A DNA stretch of 64,000 nt, taken from positions 6,572,001 to 6,636,000 of the forward strand of contig NZ_CP072941.1 of assembly GCF_018069625.1 (NCBI RefSeq), given 5' to 3'. The translations under genes were made by a program, and so were the position numbers. The notes under the pieces were generated by a model, which searched no databases, was not told where the DNA came from, and saw only the letters and a list, made by a program, of their open reading frames with translations. The stretch is from Streptomyces yatensis (GTDB lineage Bacteria > Actinomycetota > Actinomycetes > Streptomycetales > Streptomycetaceae). Below are positions 58,801 through 64,000 of the stretch, piece after piece. The first letter of the stretch is position 1, and each line of letters starts with the position of its first letter.

Positions 58801-60602
58801 CGGAGCCGGTCGCCGAGGGCGGCCTCGCCGCCGGTGCGCACACGGCCACCCACCGCGTCCTGGGCCTGCTCCAGGAGTGGCTGAACGGCGGCCGGCCCGG
58901 ATCGGCCCGGCTGGTCGTGGTCACCCGTGGCGCGGTCGCCACGGCCGCCGACCCGGCGGTGGCGGACCTGGCGCACGCACCGGTGTGGGGTCTGCTGCGC
59001 TCGGCGCAGACGGAGAACCCGGGCCAGTTCGTGCTGCTGGACGTGGACGGCGAGGTGTCCTACCCGGCGATCGCGGCGGCGCTGGACTCGGGCGAGCCCG
59101 AGCTGGCGCTGCGCGCCGGGGCGGCGTACGCGCCGCGCCTGGCCAGGGTCGAGACGGCCCGGGCAGCGGAGACGCCGGAGGAGAAGGCCACCGAGCCCAC
59201 CGGCAAGGCCATCGACCCGGACGGCACGGTGCTGATCACCGGCGCCACCGGCGGTCTGGGCAGGCTGTTCGCCCGCCATCTGGCCACCGCACACGGCGCC
59301 CGCCATCTGCTGCTCACCAGCCGCAGCGGCCCCGCCGCCGACGGCATGGCCGAACTGGTGGCGGAGCTGGCCGAGTTGGGCGCTCAGGCCACCGTCGCCG
59401 CATGCGACGCGGCCGACCGGGAGGCGCTGGCCGGGCTGCTGGCCACGATTCCGGCCGGCCGTCCGCTGACGGCCGTGGTGCACACCGCGGGCGTCCTGGA
59501 CGACGGTGTCATCGACATGCTGACGCCCGAGCGGGTGGACACGGCGCTGCGGCCCAAGGTCGACGCGGCGGTCAACCTGCACGAGCTGACCCGCGATCTG
59601 GACCTGTCGGCCTTCGTGCTCTTCTCGGCCGCGGCCGGCACGCTGGGCGGCGCGGGCCAGGGCGGCTACGCGGCGGCCAACGTCTTCCTCGACGCCCTCG
59701 CCGGCCACCGCCGCGCCACCGGCCGTACCGCACTGTCCCTGGTGTGGGGCATGTGGGCCGAGGAGCGGGGCATGGGCGGCCGGCTCGGCGAGGCCGACCA
59801 GCAGCGGGCGGCGCGCGGCGGGGTGCTGCCGCTGTCCGCGGAGGAGGGGCTCGCCCTGTTCGACGCGGCCCACGCCGTGGCCGACGAGGCGGTACTGGTG
59901 CCCGTACGGCTGGAGATGGCGACGCTGCGCGCCGCCGCGGCCACCGGGGAACTGCTGCCGCTCTACCGCGGCCTGGTGCGCACGCCCGTGCGCCGCGCCG
60001 CGACGGGCGGCCCCGCCGCCCCGGAGGCGGTGGCGGACACCGGGGACGGCACGCTGGCCCAGCGGCTGGCCGGACAGTCGGAGGCCCAGCAGCAGCTGAC
60101 CGCGCTGGACCTGGTCCGCCGCCAGGTGGCGGCCGTGCTGGGCTATGCCTCGAAGGACCAGGTGGGCGCCGAGCAGGCGTTCAAGGATCTGGGCTTCGAC
60201 TCGCTGACGGCCGTGGAACTGCGGAACCGGCTGAACGCGGCCACCGGGCTGCGGCTGACGGCGACGCTGGTCTACGACTACCCGACACCGGTGGCGCTCG
60301 CGCGGCATCTGCGTCAGGAAGTGGCGCCGGAGGCCGACGGCCCCGGAGTGTCCGTACTGGAGGAACTGGAGCGGCTGGAGAACAGCCTGTCCTCGCTGAC
60401 GCCGGAGGATCTGGCATCGGTGACGGAGGACGAGGCCGCGCATGCGAACATCGCGGTGCGCCTCCAGACGCTGCTCGCGAAGTGGAACGACGTGCGTCGC
60501 ACCGCGGACGACGCCGGGGCGGACGCCGAGGCGGACGCGTTCGAAGAGGTCAGTGACGACGACCTCTTCGACTTCATCGACAAGAGGTTCGGCAACGGCT
60601 GA
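34803..60602 (+). CDS. Modular type I polyketide synthase, five modules (H-L)
   Basis: 8599 residues, ATG start, TGA at 60600. The N-terminus [20 protein letters not shown]... is a docking helix of the class that pairs with the gene 2 tail. Order: H KS-AT-DH-KR-ACP, I KS-AT-KR-ACP, J KS-AT-DH-KR-ACP, K KS-AT-KR-ACP, L KS-AT-DH-KR-ACP. KS cysteines: 35421, 40971, 45417, 50901, 55509. All ATs have GHSIG and HAFHS (malonyl). All KRs have LDD (B-type). ACP serines: 40245, 44715, 50202, 54804, 60201. The regular DH-KR/KR alternation should give hydroxyls separated by isolated alkenes. The tail (about 60340-60599, [30 protein letters not shown]) is a C-terminal docking domain of the same class as the gene 1 tail, fitting the gene 4 N-terminus. 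Oddities: a repeat-derived insertion in module J, a 27-bp tandem repeat in module H, and no post-AT element in module I. Confidence 0.98.
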   Translation: MTTPNEKLVDALRASLKETERLRKQNQQLTDASREPIAIVGMSCRFPGGVGSPEELWRLVADGRDAISGFPTDRGWDIESLYDPDPEREGTFYARGGGFLYDASRFDPGFFGISPREALAMDPQQRLLLETSWEAFERAGIDPDTMRGSRTGVFVGASTQAYGAGEYDLPEGVEGHLLTGTASSVASGRLSYAFGLEGPAATIDTACSSSSVALHLAVQALRQSECSLALAAGATVLSSPDVFVEFSRQRGLSADGRCKSFAASADGTGWSEGVAVLLVERLSDARRNGHPVLAVVRGSAVNQDGASNGLTAPNGPSQRRVIRQALENARLTPADVDAVEAHGTGTTLGDPIEAQALLSTYGKERPDGRPLWLGSLKSNIGHTQNVAGIGGVIKMVMAMRHGVLPRTLHVDEPTPHVDWSAGEVSLLTEARPWPETGGPRRAGVSSFGVSGTNVHTIIEQAPETEAAEAAAAPEVTPAVVPWVLSGRGAAALRDQAERLVAHVEAGGELRPVDVGFSLATGRSAFEHRAVVVAEDRDGLLAGLGALVEGRGAPGVVEGSVAGGKVAFLFTGQGSQRLGMGRELYQAYPVFAQALDAVCAALDAHLERPLRDVLFGDDAQALDQTGFTQPALFAVEVALFRLVEAWGLKPDFLSGHSIGELAAAHVAGVLSLGDAAKLVAARGRLMQELPAGGAMIAVQASEDEVAPLLTERVSIAALNGPTSVVIAGDEDEAVAIAAGFEAQGRKAKRLTVSHAFHSPRMDGMLDAFREVAEGLTYETPRIPIVSNLTGNVVSAEEITSPDFWVRHVREAVRFLDGIRTLEAQNVSTFIELGPDGVLTAMAQDCATGEDAAFLSALRKDRPEAEALTTAVARAHVRGVAPDWAAYFAGTGAVRVDLPTYAFQHERFWLEPGAASVGDVASVGLELAGHPLLGAAVPLAESDGLVFTGRLGLDTHPWLADHTVRDAVVVPGSAFVELAVRAGDQVGCDLVDELTLHAPLVLPVRGGVRLQVTAGAPDDAGRRSFTVSSRPEDAAADTAWVRNASGVLATGAPGPSFDLAQWPPTAAEAIEPDALYARLAEAGLRHGPGFQGLTAAWRRGDDLFAEVRLDDDVKPGAEEFAVHPALLDAALHALHGREGAQLTDVWQGVRLYAEGASALRVRIAPAGADTVTLALADATGEPVAAVDALRCRPLPDDLTGDTDVARQSLFRLDWVAPQTASAGPDAATRRIVLGEDPFGLVPAGVAAASAPDLAALGASVEAGDTAAPELVLASFAPAPGGPDEDVAEAAHREARRALALVQGWLADERFADARLVVVTRGAMAADAEEGVTDLVHAPLWGLVRSAETENPGRFVLVDVDETAGAAGVAGTAETAGTAEVVWTAGAAGSDEAAGAAGSDEAAGVAGVAGTAEAAGTAGAADVPGTFADALSDALATGEPELALRAGRALAPRLARASAPALASVPASGSVLTPGSGSAPGSAQAGETGSATAAPAFDADGTVLITGGTGALGRLLARHLVAEHGVRHLLLTSRRGADADGATELVAELRERGAEVTLAACDAADRDALAATLAAIPAGHPLTAVVHTAGVLDDGTAAALTPEQLERVLRPKVDAAWNLHELTRDLDLSAFVLFSAIAGTLGGAGQANYAAANVFLDALAAHRHAAGLPATSLVWGLWAQSGGITGDLTETDLLRLARSGMGALTDDEGMALFDAARRTGRTLLIPARLDLAALRSAAGSGPVPALLRGLIRTTGRRTAAGALAAGSSLAQRLRALSPNERRRTLLDLVRGHVATALGHASADAIEARRAFKELGFDSLTAVELRNRLSAATGLKLPSTIVFDHPNPTVLADHLRAELIGLDVEGTEVEAEQTDPAFPATAASLADDPIAIVAMGCRYPGDVRSPEDLWQLVATGSDAITGFPVNRNWESQWAADGDEADAAPSDYARAGGFLHDADLFDAAFFGISPREALAMDPQQRLLLETSWEVFERAGIDPDSLRGRSVGVFVGAAYSGYDAGLEQAGTEVAGHVMTGNAGSVMSGRIAYALGLEGPAVTVDTACSSSLVALHWAIQALRQGECTMALAGGVTVMTTPGHFTEFGRQGGLAADGRCKAFAAGADGTGWGEGVGMLLVERLSDARRNGHQVLAVVRGSAVNQDGASNGLTAPNGPSQQRVIRKALTSAGLTSGDVDVVEAHGTGTTLGDPIEAQALLATYGQDRDAERPLWLGSIKSNIGHSQAAAGVAGIIKMVMAMRHGVLPQTLHVDEPSPHVDWTAGDIALLTRAQEWPETGRARRAAVSSFGISGTNAHTIVEQAPAMTAEPVAEEPERGGAGVLPYALSAKGTDALRAQAERLYAHLTAHSDLAPADVAHTLVTGRAALDHRAVLVADGRDDLLRGLDALARGESAPGLVEGAVAEGELAFLFTGQGSQRLGMGRELYQAYPVFAEALDAVCDELDAHLERPLKTVLFGEDAEALDQTGFTQPALFAVEVALFRLVEAWGLRPDFLSGHSIGELAAAHVAGVLSLADAAKLVAARGRLMQELPAGGAMIAVQASEDEVTPLLTERVSIAALNGPTSVVIAGDEDEAVAIADGFEARGRKTKRLTVSHAFHSPRMDGMLDAFREVAEGLSYEAPRTPIVSNLTGTIVSAEEIAGPDFWVRHVREAVRFLDGVRTLEAQGVTTFVELGPDGVLTAMAQECVTGGNAAFVSALRKDRPETEALTTAIARAHVRGVAPDWAAYFAGTGAHRVDLPTYAFQHRRYWPEEPVASLAAAGVDGWRYQVAWKPLSLGSAARLSGVWLVAAPAEDAAADAWTDGVVRTLTERGAEVRRLDLAAEDRAVIAERLRTAADGEAVAGVLSLLATGDTDALLPTAALVQAMGDAAIDAPLWCATRGAVSTGRQGELVDPARAQVWGLGRVAALELPDRWGGLIDLPGTMTDRVLSRLAVVLAGAGDEDQIAVRASGVFGRRLARATARQVAEAEGWSARGTVLVTGGTGALGGQVARWLIDKGAEHVVLTSRRGIDAPGAVELRDELAATGARITVAACDVADREALAGLLADLPAELPLTAVVHAAGVLDDGILESLTPERFASVLRAKADAALALDELTRELDLSAFVLFSSTSGTVGAAGQANYAAANAFLDALAQRRRAEGLPATSIAWGPWAAGGMAADEALEQRMRRAGMPPMDADLAIDALQRALDLGDAAVTVADVDWDRFAPGFTASRPSPLLADLPEVRQATTRGAAAATGETAPAETASALARRLLGLPEAERHRALLDLVRTHVAEVLGHADASDISAERAFREIGFDSLTAVELRNGLNAATDLRLPATLIYDYPTPLALADHLFAELLGGQVAVTGGASPVAGAAADDDPIAIVAMSCRFPGGVRTPEELWQLLVSGTDAIVDMPADRGWDLRTLYNPDPDVEGTSYAREGGFLSDAADFDPAFFGISPREALAMDPQQRLLLETSWEAFERAGIDPATLRGSTAGVFVGTNGQDYLSLLLGDSQGLEGHMGTGNAASVISGRLAYTFGLEGPAVTIDTACSSSLVALHSAIQALRGGECSIALAGGVTVMSTPGVFVDFSRQRGLAEDGRIKAFAAEADGTGWGEGVGMLLVERLSDARRNGHPVLALVRGTAVNQDGASNGLTAPNGPSQQRVIRQALAGAGLSASEVDAVEAHGTGTRLGDPIEAQALLATYGQDRAEGQPLLLGSIKSNIGHTQAAAGVAGVMKMVLAMRHGVLPRTLHVDEPTPHVDWSAGDISLLTEQVAWPETGHPRRAGISSFGFSGTNAHAVVEEAPAADVVQTVESADEGGAALPVLLSARTAEGLREQAQQLHGHLTERTGLRTADLGYALAVGRSAFEERAALIAEDRNGLLSGLEALAEGRTAAGLAQGSVAGGRVAFLFTGQGSQRLGMGRELYYAYPVFAEALDAVCDELDAHLERPLKTVLFGEDAEALDQTGFTQPALFAVEVALFRLVEAWGLRPDFLSGHSIGELAAAHVAGVLSLADAAKLVAARGRLMQELPAGGAMIAVQASEDEVAPLLGERVSIAALNGPTSVVIAGDEDAAVEIAASFEAQGRKTKRLTVSHAFHSPRMDGMLEAFREVAEGLTYEAPKIPIVSNLTGGVVSAEEITTADFWVRHVREAVRFLDGVRTLEARNVTTFIELGPDGVLTAMAQECVTDAGPDAAFVSVLRKDRPEPEALTMAVARAHVRGVAVDWSAFYAGTGATRLAPDELAELPTYAFQRQRYWPKVSSLFLGDVAAVGLGEAEHPLLGASAELPSADGMLFTGRLALSTHPWLADHTIMDTVLLPGTAFVELAVRAGDQVGCEVLEELTLEAPLVLAEDGGVQLRLWVGAADDTGRRPLELHSRAEHLSAEEPWTRHASGVLASGDAPEASFELTAWPPADAAEVEVGDRYAELRDVGFAYGPAFQGLRKAWRRGGEVFAEVALDEDTAEEAAAFGLHPALLDAALHALGLAGLGGTETEGRLPFAWTGVSLYASGAATLRVRMAAVGGDGVRLEIADATGAPVAAVDSLVLRPVAAEQLRSARTAYHESLYRVEWTTAGLVDATGADVATDGRWAALGTDTLGLGAPAYADLAALGEAVDSGVALPEYLVVSLAHEAHVDAALEGPGGAHQARPAIEDTPEGRAGAPAGTLEARPAFEGRGLGAEPHHAAEPHIDAAGRGGVGESPSPATTAHQATTQVLDLLQQWLADDRFTDSRLVLLTSGTVATEPGEPVTDPAGAAVHGLVRSAQSENPDRLVLIDLDSHHDTRAARSALPTALASGEPEVAVRQGVLKTPRLARAASTADSETTEWNPDGTVLVTGASGSLGGLFARHLVAERGVRQLLLLSRRGDRAPGATELTAELTELGANVRWAACDVADRDALAAALATIPAEHPLTAVVHTAGVLDDGVIGSLTPERVETVMRPKADAAWNLHELTRDQDLSAFVLFSSAAGVFGGPGQGNYAAANVFLDALAQHRAAQGLPATALAWGLWAGGGMGETLDEADITRMRRAGVPPLPVAEGLRLFDAALTVDEASLVPMRLDLTALRNQPAISPLLRGLVRVPARRAVDAVAAGGETGLAGRLAGLSTAEQERLLLDLVRAQVATVLGYAGAETIGSGRAFKDLGFDSLTAVELRNQLNAVTGLRLPATLIFDYPDPQVLARHLRTELVGEESAEVHTPVPVTAVTEDEPIAIVGMSCRYPGGVTTPEELWQLVIGATDAISDFPVDRGWDLDALYSDDPDQVGTSYTREGGFLHDAADFDPDFFGINPREAMAMDPQQRLLLETSWEAFERAGIDPAAVRGSKTGVFAGVMYHDYLTRLTAVPEGLEGYLGTGGAGSIASGRVAYTFGLEGPAVTIDTACSSSLVALHLAAQALRNGECSLALAGGVTVMATPDTFIDFSRQQGLSTDGRCKSFAASADGTGWAEGAGMLLVERLSDARRNGHRVLAIVRGSAINQDGASNGLTAPNGPSQQRVIRDALTSARLTTADVDVVEAHGTGTTLGDPIEAQALLATYGRGRPEGQPLWLGSLKSNIGHTQAAAGVAGIIKMIMAMRHGVLPRTLHIDEPTPHVDWSAGDLELLTEARPWPELGRPRRAAISSFGVSGTNAHTIIEQPPAPEEIPATAPVAELPTVPWVLSGKSEAALRGQAERLLAHLGTHSGLDITDVGYTLATGRAALERRAVVAGEDRDGLLSGLEALARGESAAGLVQGTVAEGGKVAFLFTGQGSQRLGMGRELYDAYPVFAEALDAVCDELDAHLERPLKTVLFGEDAEALDRTGFTQPALFAVEVALFRLVEAWGLRPDFLSGHSIGELAAAHVAGVLSLADAAKLVAARGRLMQELPAGGAMIAVQASEDEVTPLLTDRVSMAALNGPTSVVIAGDEDEALQIAAGFEAQGRKTKRLTVSHAFHSPRMDGMLEAFREVAQSLSYEAPRIPIVSNLTGNVVSAEEITSPDFWVRHVREAVRFLDGVRTLEAQGVTTYVELGPDGVLTAMAQECVTGDAAAFVSALRKGRNEPGAMTTALATLHTRGLALDWSAFFAGTGARAIELPTYAFQRQRFWVENPEEAREAVAAMDSVDARFWEAVEREDLEALAGTLQSEDADALSSLGAVLPVLSSWRRRQGERSTVDAWRYQVTWKPVAARAEAAPTGRWLVVTTAEEADGALAEGVVRTLSARGAEVQRVELAATDRTGMAERLAEAVADAPPAGVFALPALAEGADGLVSTAALAQALGDLGVDAPLWVATRGAVSTGRADGPVDPSQARVWGLGRVAALELAERWGGLVDLPETVDDRALSRLAGVLAGGQGEDQVAVRASGVFGRRLTRSANAGGGRDWRPGAGSVLVTGGTGALGAHVARWLIDKGAEHVVLTSRRGLDAPGAAELRDELTASGARVTVAACDAADREALAALVAGLPAELPLTAVVHAAGVLDDGVLESLTPERFASVLRAKADAAANLHELTRDLDLTAFVLFSSFAGSIGAAGQANYAAANAFLDALAERRRAEGLPATSVAWGPWAEGGMAADDALEQRMRRAGVPPMAADLAIAALQRALDLDETAVTVADIDWERLAPGFTASRPSPLLLELPEVRTALEADGGRTARTAGGGADESSLAQRLAAVPAAERERMLLDLVRSAVADVLGHSDAEAVEADRAFRDLGFDSLTAVELRNRMNTVTGLRLPPTLVYDYPSSSALAAHLRTEILGEESAAGAVAGVPSTTVAVADDPIAIVGMSCRFPGGVRSPEELWRLLVSGQDAVTGFPADRGWDLEALYDPDSATENTSYVREGGFLADAGDFDAAFFGISPREALAMDPQQRLLLETSWEAFERAGIDPTTLRGQQVGVFAGTNGQDYMSLVLHSPDGGDGFMGTGNAASVMSGRVSYALGLEGPAVTVDTACSSSLVALHWAIQALRAGECSLALAGGVTVMSTPGSFVDFSRQRGLAEDGRIKAFAAGADGTGWGEGVGMLLVERLSDARRHGHEVLAVVRGSAINQDGASNGLTAPNGPSQQRVIRQALAGAGLSASEVDAVEAHGTGTTLGDPIEAQALLATYGRERDPERPLLLGSIKSNIGHTQAAAGVAGVMKMVLALRHGVLPPTLHVDEPTPHVDWSAGELELLTEAREWPETGRPRRAAVSAFGISGTNAHTLLEQAPEAEEKPAVAPAVELPTVPWVLSGKSPAAVRGQAERLLAHLGGGTAPAATDVAYSLATTRAALDHRAVLTADGGDGLPAGLAALARGESEVPGLVEGSVAGGKVAFLFTGQGSQRLGMGRELYDTFPVFADALDEVCAHLDAHLERPLREVLFGDDATALDQTGFTQPALFAVEVALFRLVEAWGLKADFLSGHSIGELAAAHVAGVFSLADAAKLVAARGRLMQELPAGGAMIALQASEDEVAPLLTERVSIAALNGPTSVVVAGDEDEAVAIAAAFEAQGRKTKRLTVSHAFHSPRMDGMLDAFRDIAEGLTYEAPRIPIVSNLTGELVSAEEIAGPGFWVRHVREAVRFLDGVRTLETRGVTTFVELGPDGVLTAMAQDCLAGPDAAELLPALRKGRPEAEALTGALARLYVRGLAPDWEAFFAGTGARKVALPTYAFQRSRYWVDAQLSLDEVASAGLGSAGHPLLGAAVELPDADAYVFSGRLSLASHTWLADHTVADTAVLPGSAFVELAVRAGDHVGCGLLEELTLDEPLILPERGGVRLRVSVGEPDADGRRPLGVYARDERAEADRPWTRHAAGVLASGEALAGDALAGVAPAGGGVESLSVWPPADAEAVDTDELYASMARAGLLHGPAFQGLRRVWQRGEELFAEVRVAAERQPEAARFALHPALLDGALQPLALGAGGAAVARSWRGVSLYAVGAEALRVRLALTEDGAVSMVAADETGALVASVDALETGALEVDRIAGATASDRHESLFRIDWAPVAAPSKELSTATSQGPSRTGAAGFAVIGGDELKLSVALETAGFRAAVHDDLGSLNAAVEAGEAVPDTVLVPFPPEPVAEGGLAAGAHTATHRVLGLLQEWLNGGRPGSARLVVVTRGAVATAADPAVADLAHAPVWGLLRSAQTENPGQFVLLDVDGEVSYPAIAAALDSGEPELALRAGAAYAPRLARVETARAAETPEEKATEPTGKAIDPDGTVLITGATGGLGRLFARHLATAHGARHLLLTSRSGPAADGMAELVAELAELGAQATVAACDAADREALAGLLATIPAGRPLTAVVHTAGVLDDGVIDMLTPERVDTALRPKVDAAVNLHELTRDLDLSAFVLFSAAAGTLGGAGQGGYAAANVFLDALAGHRRATGRTALSLVWGMWAEERGMGGRLGEADQQRAARGGVLPLSAEEGLALFDAAHAVADEAVLVPVRLEMATLRAAAATGELLPLYRGLVRTPVRRAATGGPAAPEAVADTGDGTLAQRLAGQSEAQQQLTALDLVRRQVAAVLGYASKDQVGAEQAFKDLGFDSLTAVELRNRLNAATGLRLTATLVYDYPTPVALARHLRQEVAPEADGPGVSVLEELERLENSLSSLTPEDLASVTEDEAAHANIAVRLQTLLAKWNDVRRTADDAGADAEADAFEEVSDDDLFDFIDKRFGNG
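34905..40374 (+). other. PKS module H: KS-AT(malonyl)-DH-KR(B-type)-ACP
   Basis: KS about 34905-36180, Cys 35421 in [13 protein letters not shown] Ser 36768, HAFHS 37059-37073 (malonyl). DH about 37565-38390 has His 37680 in HxxxDxxxxP (37680-37709), HGPGFQG in place of the usual YGPxFQG, and DAALH with Asp 38178. The structural KR half carries an Ala/Gly-rich insertion (about 38879-39060). KR LDD 39567-39575, Tyr 39738; ACP Ser 40245. Its DH is close to that of module F in sequence. Predicted product is an alkene, if the DH is active. Confidence 0.9.
38947..39000 (+). repeat. 27-bp perfect tandem repeat inside module H
   Basis: Two exact 27-base copies (38947-38973, 38974-39000) encode alternating Ala/Gly with Ser-Asp-Glu, within a longer degenerate Ala/Gly/Thr stretch (about 38879-39060) in a loop of the structural KR half. 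The unit is nine codons, so the frame is kept. Confidence 0.85.
40452..44845 (+). other. PKS module I: KS-AT(malonyl)-KR(B-type)-ACP, lacking the post-AT helical element
   Basis: KS about 40452-41730, Cys 40971; its N-terminal part diverges ([14 protein letters not shown] where other modules read DRGWDL plus LYDPDPD). AT Ser 42321, HAFHS 42612-42626 (malonyl). After the AT end (QHRRYW) only about a dozen residues precede GVDGWRYQV, so the FWEAVE to SSWRR element found in KR-only modules A, B, D, E, G, K and M is absent. KR LDD 44022-44030, Tyr 44193. ACP Ser 44715 in IGFDSL. Predicted product is a hydroxyl. Confidence 0.92.
44901..50330 (+). other. PKS module J: KS-AT(malonyl)-DH-KR(B-type)-ACP
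   Basis: KS about 44901-46175, Cys 45417, motif TNGQDY. AT Ser 46764, HAFHS 47055-47069 (malonyl). DH about 47585-48430 has His 47700 in HxxxDxxxxP (47700-47729), YGPAFQG, and DAALH with Asp 48201. The structural KR half carries a repeat-derived insertion (about 48650-48895) at the same point as module F. KR LDD 49533-49541, Tyr 49704; ACP Ser 50202. The next KS (module K) has the VMYHDY form also seen after the DH-KR module C, consistent with J delivering an alkene. Confidence 0.92.
48650..48895 (+). repeat. In-frame insertion of a Streptomyces-type intergenic hairpin repeat inside module J
   Basis: Same element and same site as in module F, between EYLVV and the [10 protein letters not shown] helix. 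AAGCCCGTCCGGCG occurs at 48709 and 48772 (63-bp period, 21 codons). Perfect hairpins ACGCCC-GAA-GGGCGT (48732-48746) and GGGGC-GGA-GCCCC (48804-48816) are present, then GGGAAGGGGCGGGG. The encoded peptide is rich in Ala, Gly, Pro, His and Arg and matches no PKS domain. Flanks ([15 protein letters not shown]) are shared with module F. Confidence 0.8.
50385..54932 (+). other. PKS module K: KS-AT(malonyl)-KR(B-type)-ACP
   Basis: KS about 50385-51660, Cys 50901, VMYHDY at 50751-50768. It reads [13 protein letters not shown] where all other modules have [11 protein letters not shown] Ser 52248, HAFHS 52539-52553 (malonyl). The post-AT element is present but slightly longer than usual. KR LDD 54111-54119, Tyr 54282; ACP Ser 54804. 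Predicted product is a hydroxyl. Confidence 0.93.
54993..60330 (+). other. PKS module L: KS-AT(malonyl)-DH-KR(B-type)-ACP
   Basis: KS about 54993-56270, Cys 55509, TNGQDY. AT Ser 56856, HAFHS 57147-57161 (malonyl). DH about 57650-58500 has His 57768 in HxxxDxxxxP (57768-57797), HGPAFQG, and DGALQ (Asp 58305, Gln 58317), the DxxxQ form of the second catalytic motif. KR LDD 59496-59504, Tyr 59667 in [12 protein letters not shown] Ser 60201. Predicted product is an alkene. Last module of its protein. Confidence 0.91.
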
Positions 60603-60654
60603 AGCGCGGCAGCACACCCACCCGAACCCCCCGACGAACCAGAGCATTGCGAAT

Positions 60655-60660
60655 AGGTGA
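60655..60660 (+). promoter_or_regulatory. Ribosome binding site of the fourth PKS gene
   Basis: AGGTGA ends six bases before the ATG at 60667, in the 64-base gap (60603-60666) after the third gene. I see no terminator-like hairpin or promoter pattern in the gap, so read-through transcription is likely. Confidence 0.75.
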
Positions 60661-60666
60661 ACGTCC

Positions 60667-63600
60667 ATGGCGACTGCGAACGAAGCCAAGCTCCGCGAAT
60701 ATCTGAAGAAGGTCACCACCGACCTGACCGCCGCCCACCGGCGGCTGCAGGAGGTCGACGACCAGGCCCACGAGCCGATCGCCATCGTGGGCATGAGCTG
60801 TCGCTTCCCCGGCGGGGTCAGCACCCCCGAGGAGCTGTGGGAGCTGATGGCCTCCGGTGGCGAGGCGCAGACGGAGTTCCCGGCCGACCGCGGCTGGGAC
60901 CTGCAGAACCTGTTCGACCCGGACCCGGACACCCCGGACACCACCTACACCCGCGAGGGCGGGTTCCTGGGCGACGCCACCCGGTTCGACGCGGCGTTCT
61001 TCGGGATCTCGCCGCGTGAGGCCATGGCGATGGACCCGCAGCAGCGGCTGCTGCTGGAGACGTCCTGGGAGGCGTTCGAGCGGGCCGGGATCGACCCGGC
61101 GTCCCTGCGCGGCAGCCGTACCGGTGTCTTCGCGGGCATGAACGCCTCCGACTATCTGTCGGTGGCGCTCGACGCCGAGGACGACTTCGGCGGCCACCTC
61201 GGCACCGGCAACGCCGGCAGTGTCGTCTCCGGCCGGCTCTCCTACGTCTTCGGTCTCGAGGGCCCGGCCGTCACGGTGGACACGGCCTGCTCGGCGTCGC
61301 TGGTGGCGCTGCACCTGGCCGTCCAGTCGCTGCGGCTGGGCGAATGCTCGCTGGCCCTGGCGGGCGGCGTCCATGTGATGTCCACCCCCGGTCTGTTCAT
61401 CGAGTTCAGCCGCCAGCGCGGGCTGTCGCGGGACGGCCGGTGCAAGGCGTTCGCGGCGGACGCCGACGGCTTCGGCCCGGCCGAGGGCGTGGGCGTCCTG
61501 CTGCTGGAGCGGCTCTCGGAGGCCCGTCGCCGGGGCCACAAGGTGCTGGCCGTGGTGCGCGGCTCCGCCGTCAACCAGGACGGCGCGTCCAACGGCCTGA
61601 CCGCGCCCAACGGCCCGTCCCAGCGGCGCGTCATCCAGCAGGCGCTGGCCAACGCCCGGCTGTCCGGCGGCGATGTGGACGTCGTCGAGGCCCACGGCAC
61701 GGGCACCTCGCTGGGCGACCCGATCGAGGCCCAGGCGCTGCTGGCCACCTACGGCCAGGACCGGCCCGAGGAACTGCCCCTGCTGCTCGGATCGGTGAAG
61801 TCCAACATCGGCCACACCCAGGGCGCCGCGGGCATCGCCGGGGTGATGAAGATGGTGCTGGCGATGGAGCACGGGGTGGTGCCCGAGTCGCTGCACATCG
61901 CCGAGCCGTCCCCGCACATCGACTGGGCGGCGGGCAAGGTCGCGCTGGTCAGGTCGGCCACGCCGTGGCCCGAGACCGGCCGCCCGCGCCGCGCCGGCAT
62001 CTCCTCCTTCGGCTTCAGCGGCACCAACGCGCACACCATCGTCGAGCAGGCCCCCGCCGAGGAGCCGGGCCCGGTCGAGCTGGTGTCCAAGCAGCCGGGT
62101 GTGCTGCCGTGGGTGCTCTCCGGCAAGAGCGAGGCGGCGCTGCGCGCCCAGGCGCGGCGGCTGCTGGACCGGCTCCACGACGAACCGGCGCTGCGCCCGG
62201 TGGACATCGGCCTGTCGCTGGCCACCACCCGCTCCGCGCTGGACCACCGCGGTGTGGTCCAGGGCCGGGACCGCGAGGAGCTGATGGCCGGGCTGAACGC
62301 GCTCGCCGACGGCGGCATGGCGGCCGGTGTGGAGCGGGGCACGGTGGTCGCCGGGCAGACGGCGTTCATCTTCCCCGGACAGGGGTCCCAGTGGGTGCGG
62401 ATGGGCGTGGGGCTGATGGACGCCTCGCCCGTCTTCGCGGCCCACATCGAGGAATGCGCCGCGGCGCTGGCGGAGTTCACCGACTGGTCGCTGGTGGATG
62501 TGCTGCGCGGCGCCGAGGGCGCGCCGTCGCTGGACCGGGTGGACGTGGTCCAGCCGGTGCTGTTCGCGGTGATGGTCTCCCTCGCCGAGCTATGGCGTTC
62601 CCTGGGTGTCGTCCCGTCCGCGGTGATCGGCCACTCGCAGGGCGAGATCGCCGCCGCGTACGTGGCCGGGGTCCTGTCGCTGAAGGACGCGGCGCGCGTG
62701 GTGGCGCTGCGCAGCCAGGCCATTGGCCGGGTGCTGGCGGGCAAGGGCGGCATGGTGTCGGTGGCGCTGCCGGTGGCGGACGTACGCGAGCGCATCGAGC
62801 CCTGGGGAGAGGAGCGCATCTCCATCGCGGCGGTCAACGGGCCGTCCTCGGTGGTCGTCTCCGGTGAGCCGACCGCGCTGGACGAGCTGCTGGCGTCCTG
62901 CGAGGCCGATGAGGTGCGGGCGCGCCGGGTGCCGGTGGACTACGCCTCGCACTCCGCGCAGGTCGAACTGCTCCGCGAGGAGCTGCTGGAGCTGCTGGCG
63001 CCCGTACAGCCGAAGAGTGCCCAGGTGCCGTTCCAGTCCACGGTGACGGGGGAGTGGGCCGAGGGCGCCGAGCTGGACGCCGAGTACTGGTTCACCAACC
63101 TGCGCCGCACCGTTGAGCTGGAGGGCGCGGTGCGGCGGCTGCTGGACGAGGGCTTCGGGGTGTTCATCGAGTCCAGCGCCCACCCCGTGCTGACGATGGG
63201 TGTGCAGGAGACCGCCGAGGACGCCGGTGTGGACGCGGCCGCGATCGGATCGCTGCGCCGTGACGAGGGCGGCCAGGACCGCTTCTGGGCCTCGGTCGGC
63301 GAGGCGTGGTCGCGGGGGGTGAGCGTCGACTGGGAGGCCGTGTTCGACGGCACCGGCGCCCGCCGCATCGAGCTGCCCACCTACGCCTTCCAGCAGCAGC
63401 GCTACTGGCCCGAGGCCGCGCCCGCGCGCGCCGCCGGGAAGACCGGGCACGACCCCGTGGAGGCCAAGTTCTGGGCCGCCGTGGAGGCCGAGGACTGGCA
63501 GACCCTCGCCGCCGAGCTGACCGTCGACGCCGACCAGCCGATGAGCGCCGTCCTGCCCGCCCTGGCCACCTGGCGCAAGCAGGCCCGTGAACAGTCCACG

Positions 63601-64000
63601 GTGGACGGCTGGCGCTACCGCGTCACCTGGAAGCCCCTCGCGGAGGAGCGGTCCGCGCGGCTGTCCGGCGGCTGGCTCGTCGTCGCCCCGGCCACCGAGG
63701 ACACCTGGGCCGACGCGGTGGCCGGTGTGCTCGCCGAACGCGGCGCCGACGTACGGCGGATCGCCGTGGACACCGGCACCGACGGCCGCGAGAAGCTGGC
63801 CGAGCGGCTGCGCACCGCGCTCGCCGAAGCCGACGGCGGCTCCTTCGCCGGAGTCGTCTCGCTGCTGGCCCCGGCCGAGGGCGCACACCCCGGGCACGCC
63901 TCGCTGCCCGCCGGAACCGCCGCCCAGCTCGCGCTGATCCAGGCGCTGGGCGACGCCGGAATCGGCGCCCCGCTGTGGTGCCTGACCCGCGGCGCCGTCT
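60667..64000 (+). CDS. Modular type I polyketide synthase, first module (M), 3' end outside window
   Basis: Open from ATG 60667 to the window end (1111 complete codons). Residues 1-35 ([20 protein letters not shown]...) are a helical docking domain of the same class as the gene 2 N-terminus. KS: Cys 208 (codon 61288) in TACSAS, then HGTGT and KSNIGHT. AT (about 62360-63415): FPGQGSQ, GHSQG with Ser at 62635, and YASHS at 62941-62955, the methylmalonyl-CoA signature and the only one in the window. The post-AT element ([12 protein letters not shown] to ATWRK) and the start of the structural KR half ([11 protein letters not shown] onward, about 63608) follow; this arrangement normally means a KR-only module. 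The chain should gain its first methyl branch here. Confidence 0.95.
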   Translation, partial: MATANEAKLREYLKKVTTDLTAAHRRLQEVDDQAHEPIAIVGMSCRFPGGVSTPEELWELMASGGEAQTEFPADRGWDLQNLFDPDPDTPDTTYTREGGFLGDATRFDAAFFGISPREAMAMDPQQRLLLETSWEAFERAGIDPASLRGSRTGVFAGMNASDYLSVALDAEDDFGGHLGTGNAGSVVSGRLSYVFGLEGPAVTVDTACSASLVALHLAVQSLRLGECSLALAGGVHVMSTPGLFIEFSRQRGLSRDGRCKAFAADADGFGPAEGVGVLLLERLSEARRRGHKVLAVVRGSAVNQDGASNGLTAPNGPSQRRVIQQALANARLSGGDVDVVEAHGTGTSLGDPIEAQALLATYGQDRPEELPLLLGSVKSNIGHTQGAAGIAGVMKMVLAMEHGVVPESLHIAEPSPHIDWAAGKVALVRSATPWPETGRPRRAGISSFGFSGTNAHTIVEQAPAEEPGPVELVSKQPGVLPWVLSGKSEAALRAQARRLLDRLHDEPALRPVDIGLSLATTRSALDHRGVVQGRDREELMAGLNALADGGMAAGVERGTVVAGQTAFIFPGQGSQWVRMGVGLMDASPVFAAHIEECAAALAEFTDWSLVDVLRGAEGAPSLDRVDVVQPVLFAVMVSLAELWRSLGVVPSAVIGHSQGEIAAAYVAGVLSLKDAARVVALRSQAIGRVLAGKGGMVSVALPVADVRERIEPWGEERISIAAVNGPSSVVVSGEPTALDELLASCEADEVRARRVPVDYASHSAQVELLREELLELLAPVQPKSAQVPFQSTVTGEWAEGAELDAEYWFTNLRRTVELEGAVRRLLDEGFGVFIESSAHPVLTMGVQETAEDAGVDAAAIGSLRRDEGGQDRFWASVGEAWSRGVSVDWEAVFDGTGARRIELPTYAFQQQRYWPEAAPARAAGKTGHDPVEAKFWAAVEAEDWQTLAAELTVDADQPMSAVLPALATWRKQAREQSTVDGWRYRVTWKPLAEERSARLSGGWLVVAPATEDTWADAVAGVLAERGADVRRIAVDTGTDGREKLAERLRTALAEADGGSFAGVVSLLAPAEGAHPGHASLPAGTAAQLALIQALGDAGIGAPLWCLTRGAV
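60772..64000 (+). other. PKS module M (partial): KS-AT(methylmalonyl)-KR start
   Basis: KS about 60772-62050 with TACSAS (Cys 61288) and [12 protein letters not shown] with GHSQG and YASHS is a different AT lineage from the twelve malonyl ATs upstream. The window stops in the structural KR half, so the catalytic KR and ACP are not seen and the reduction state is inferred only from the post-AT element. Confidence 0.9.

Noticed and set aside
60340..60602. Thioesterase or chain release at the end of the third gene
   Set aside because: The tail after the last ACP is about 85 residues with docking-domain helices and no GxSxG.
60603..60666. Terminator or promoter between the third and fourth genes
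   Set aside because: No stem-loop or promoter-like pattern seen apart from the ribosome binding site.
1..64000. tRNA, rRNA, CRISPR array or riboswitch
   Set aside because: The window is almost wholly coding, and no such structure was seen in the three short gaps.

Overview
The window is one continuous stretch of a very large type I (cis-AT) modular polyketide synthase locus. Base composition (very high G+C, codons ending mostly in C or G), near-perfect AGGAGGTGA-type ribosome binding sites and the domain style point to Streptomyces or a close actinomycete relative. All coding is on the + strand in four giant genes separated by only 47, 25 and 64 bases: the 3' part of one gene (1-24218), two complete genes (24266-34777, 34803-60602) and the 5' part of a fourth (60667-64000). 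There is no loading module, thioesterase, tailoring, transport or regulatory gene, so the window lies inside the assembly line.

I label the 13 modules A to M in gene order. Gene 1: A (KS-AT-KR-ACP, KS cut by the window edge), B (KR), C (DH-KR), D (KR), E (KR), then a C-terminal docking tail. Gene 2: docking helix, F (DH-KR), G (KR), docking tail. Gene 3: docking helix, H (DH-KR), I (KR), J (DH-KR), K (KR), L (DH-KR), docking tail. Gene 4: docking helix, M (KS-AT and the start of a KR region). No enoylreductase or C-methyltransferase is seen. All complete KS domains keep the Cys-His-His triad. Twelve AT domains (A-L) carry GHSIG plus HAFHS, read as malonyl-CoA; only module M carries GHSQG plus YASHS, read as methylmalonyl-CoA. 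Ten of the twelve complete KRs have the LDD motif (B-type); E and G lack it and have a Trp eight residues before the catalytic Tyr (A-type).

If the genes act in order, the chain gains OH, OH, alkene, OH, OH, alkene, OH, alkene, OH, alkene, OH, alkene, then a methyl-branched unit. This is a polyol with isolated (never conjugated) probable E-alkenes, unbranched until module M. That pattern recalls linear or macrocyclic polyol-polyenes (clethramycin/mediomycin, linearmycin, tetrafibricin type), but the product cannot be named from this window.

The most unusual structures are two in-frame insertions, at the same point of the structural KR half in modules F and J. They are made of a hairpin-rich repeat that I recognise as typical of Streptomyces intergenic DNA. 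Other points of interest are a KS motif that covaries with the chemistry of the preceding module, a post-AT-to-KS block duplicated between modules A/B and B/C, and module I, which lacks the usual post-AT helical element.
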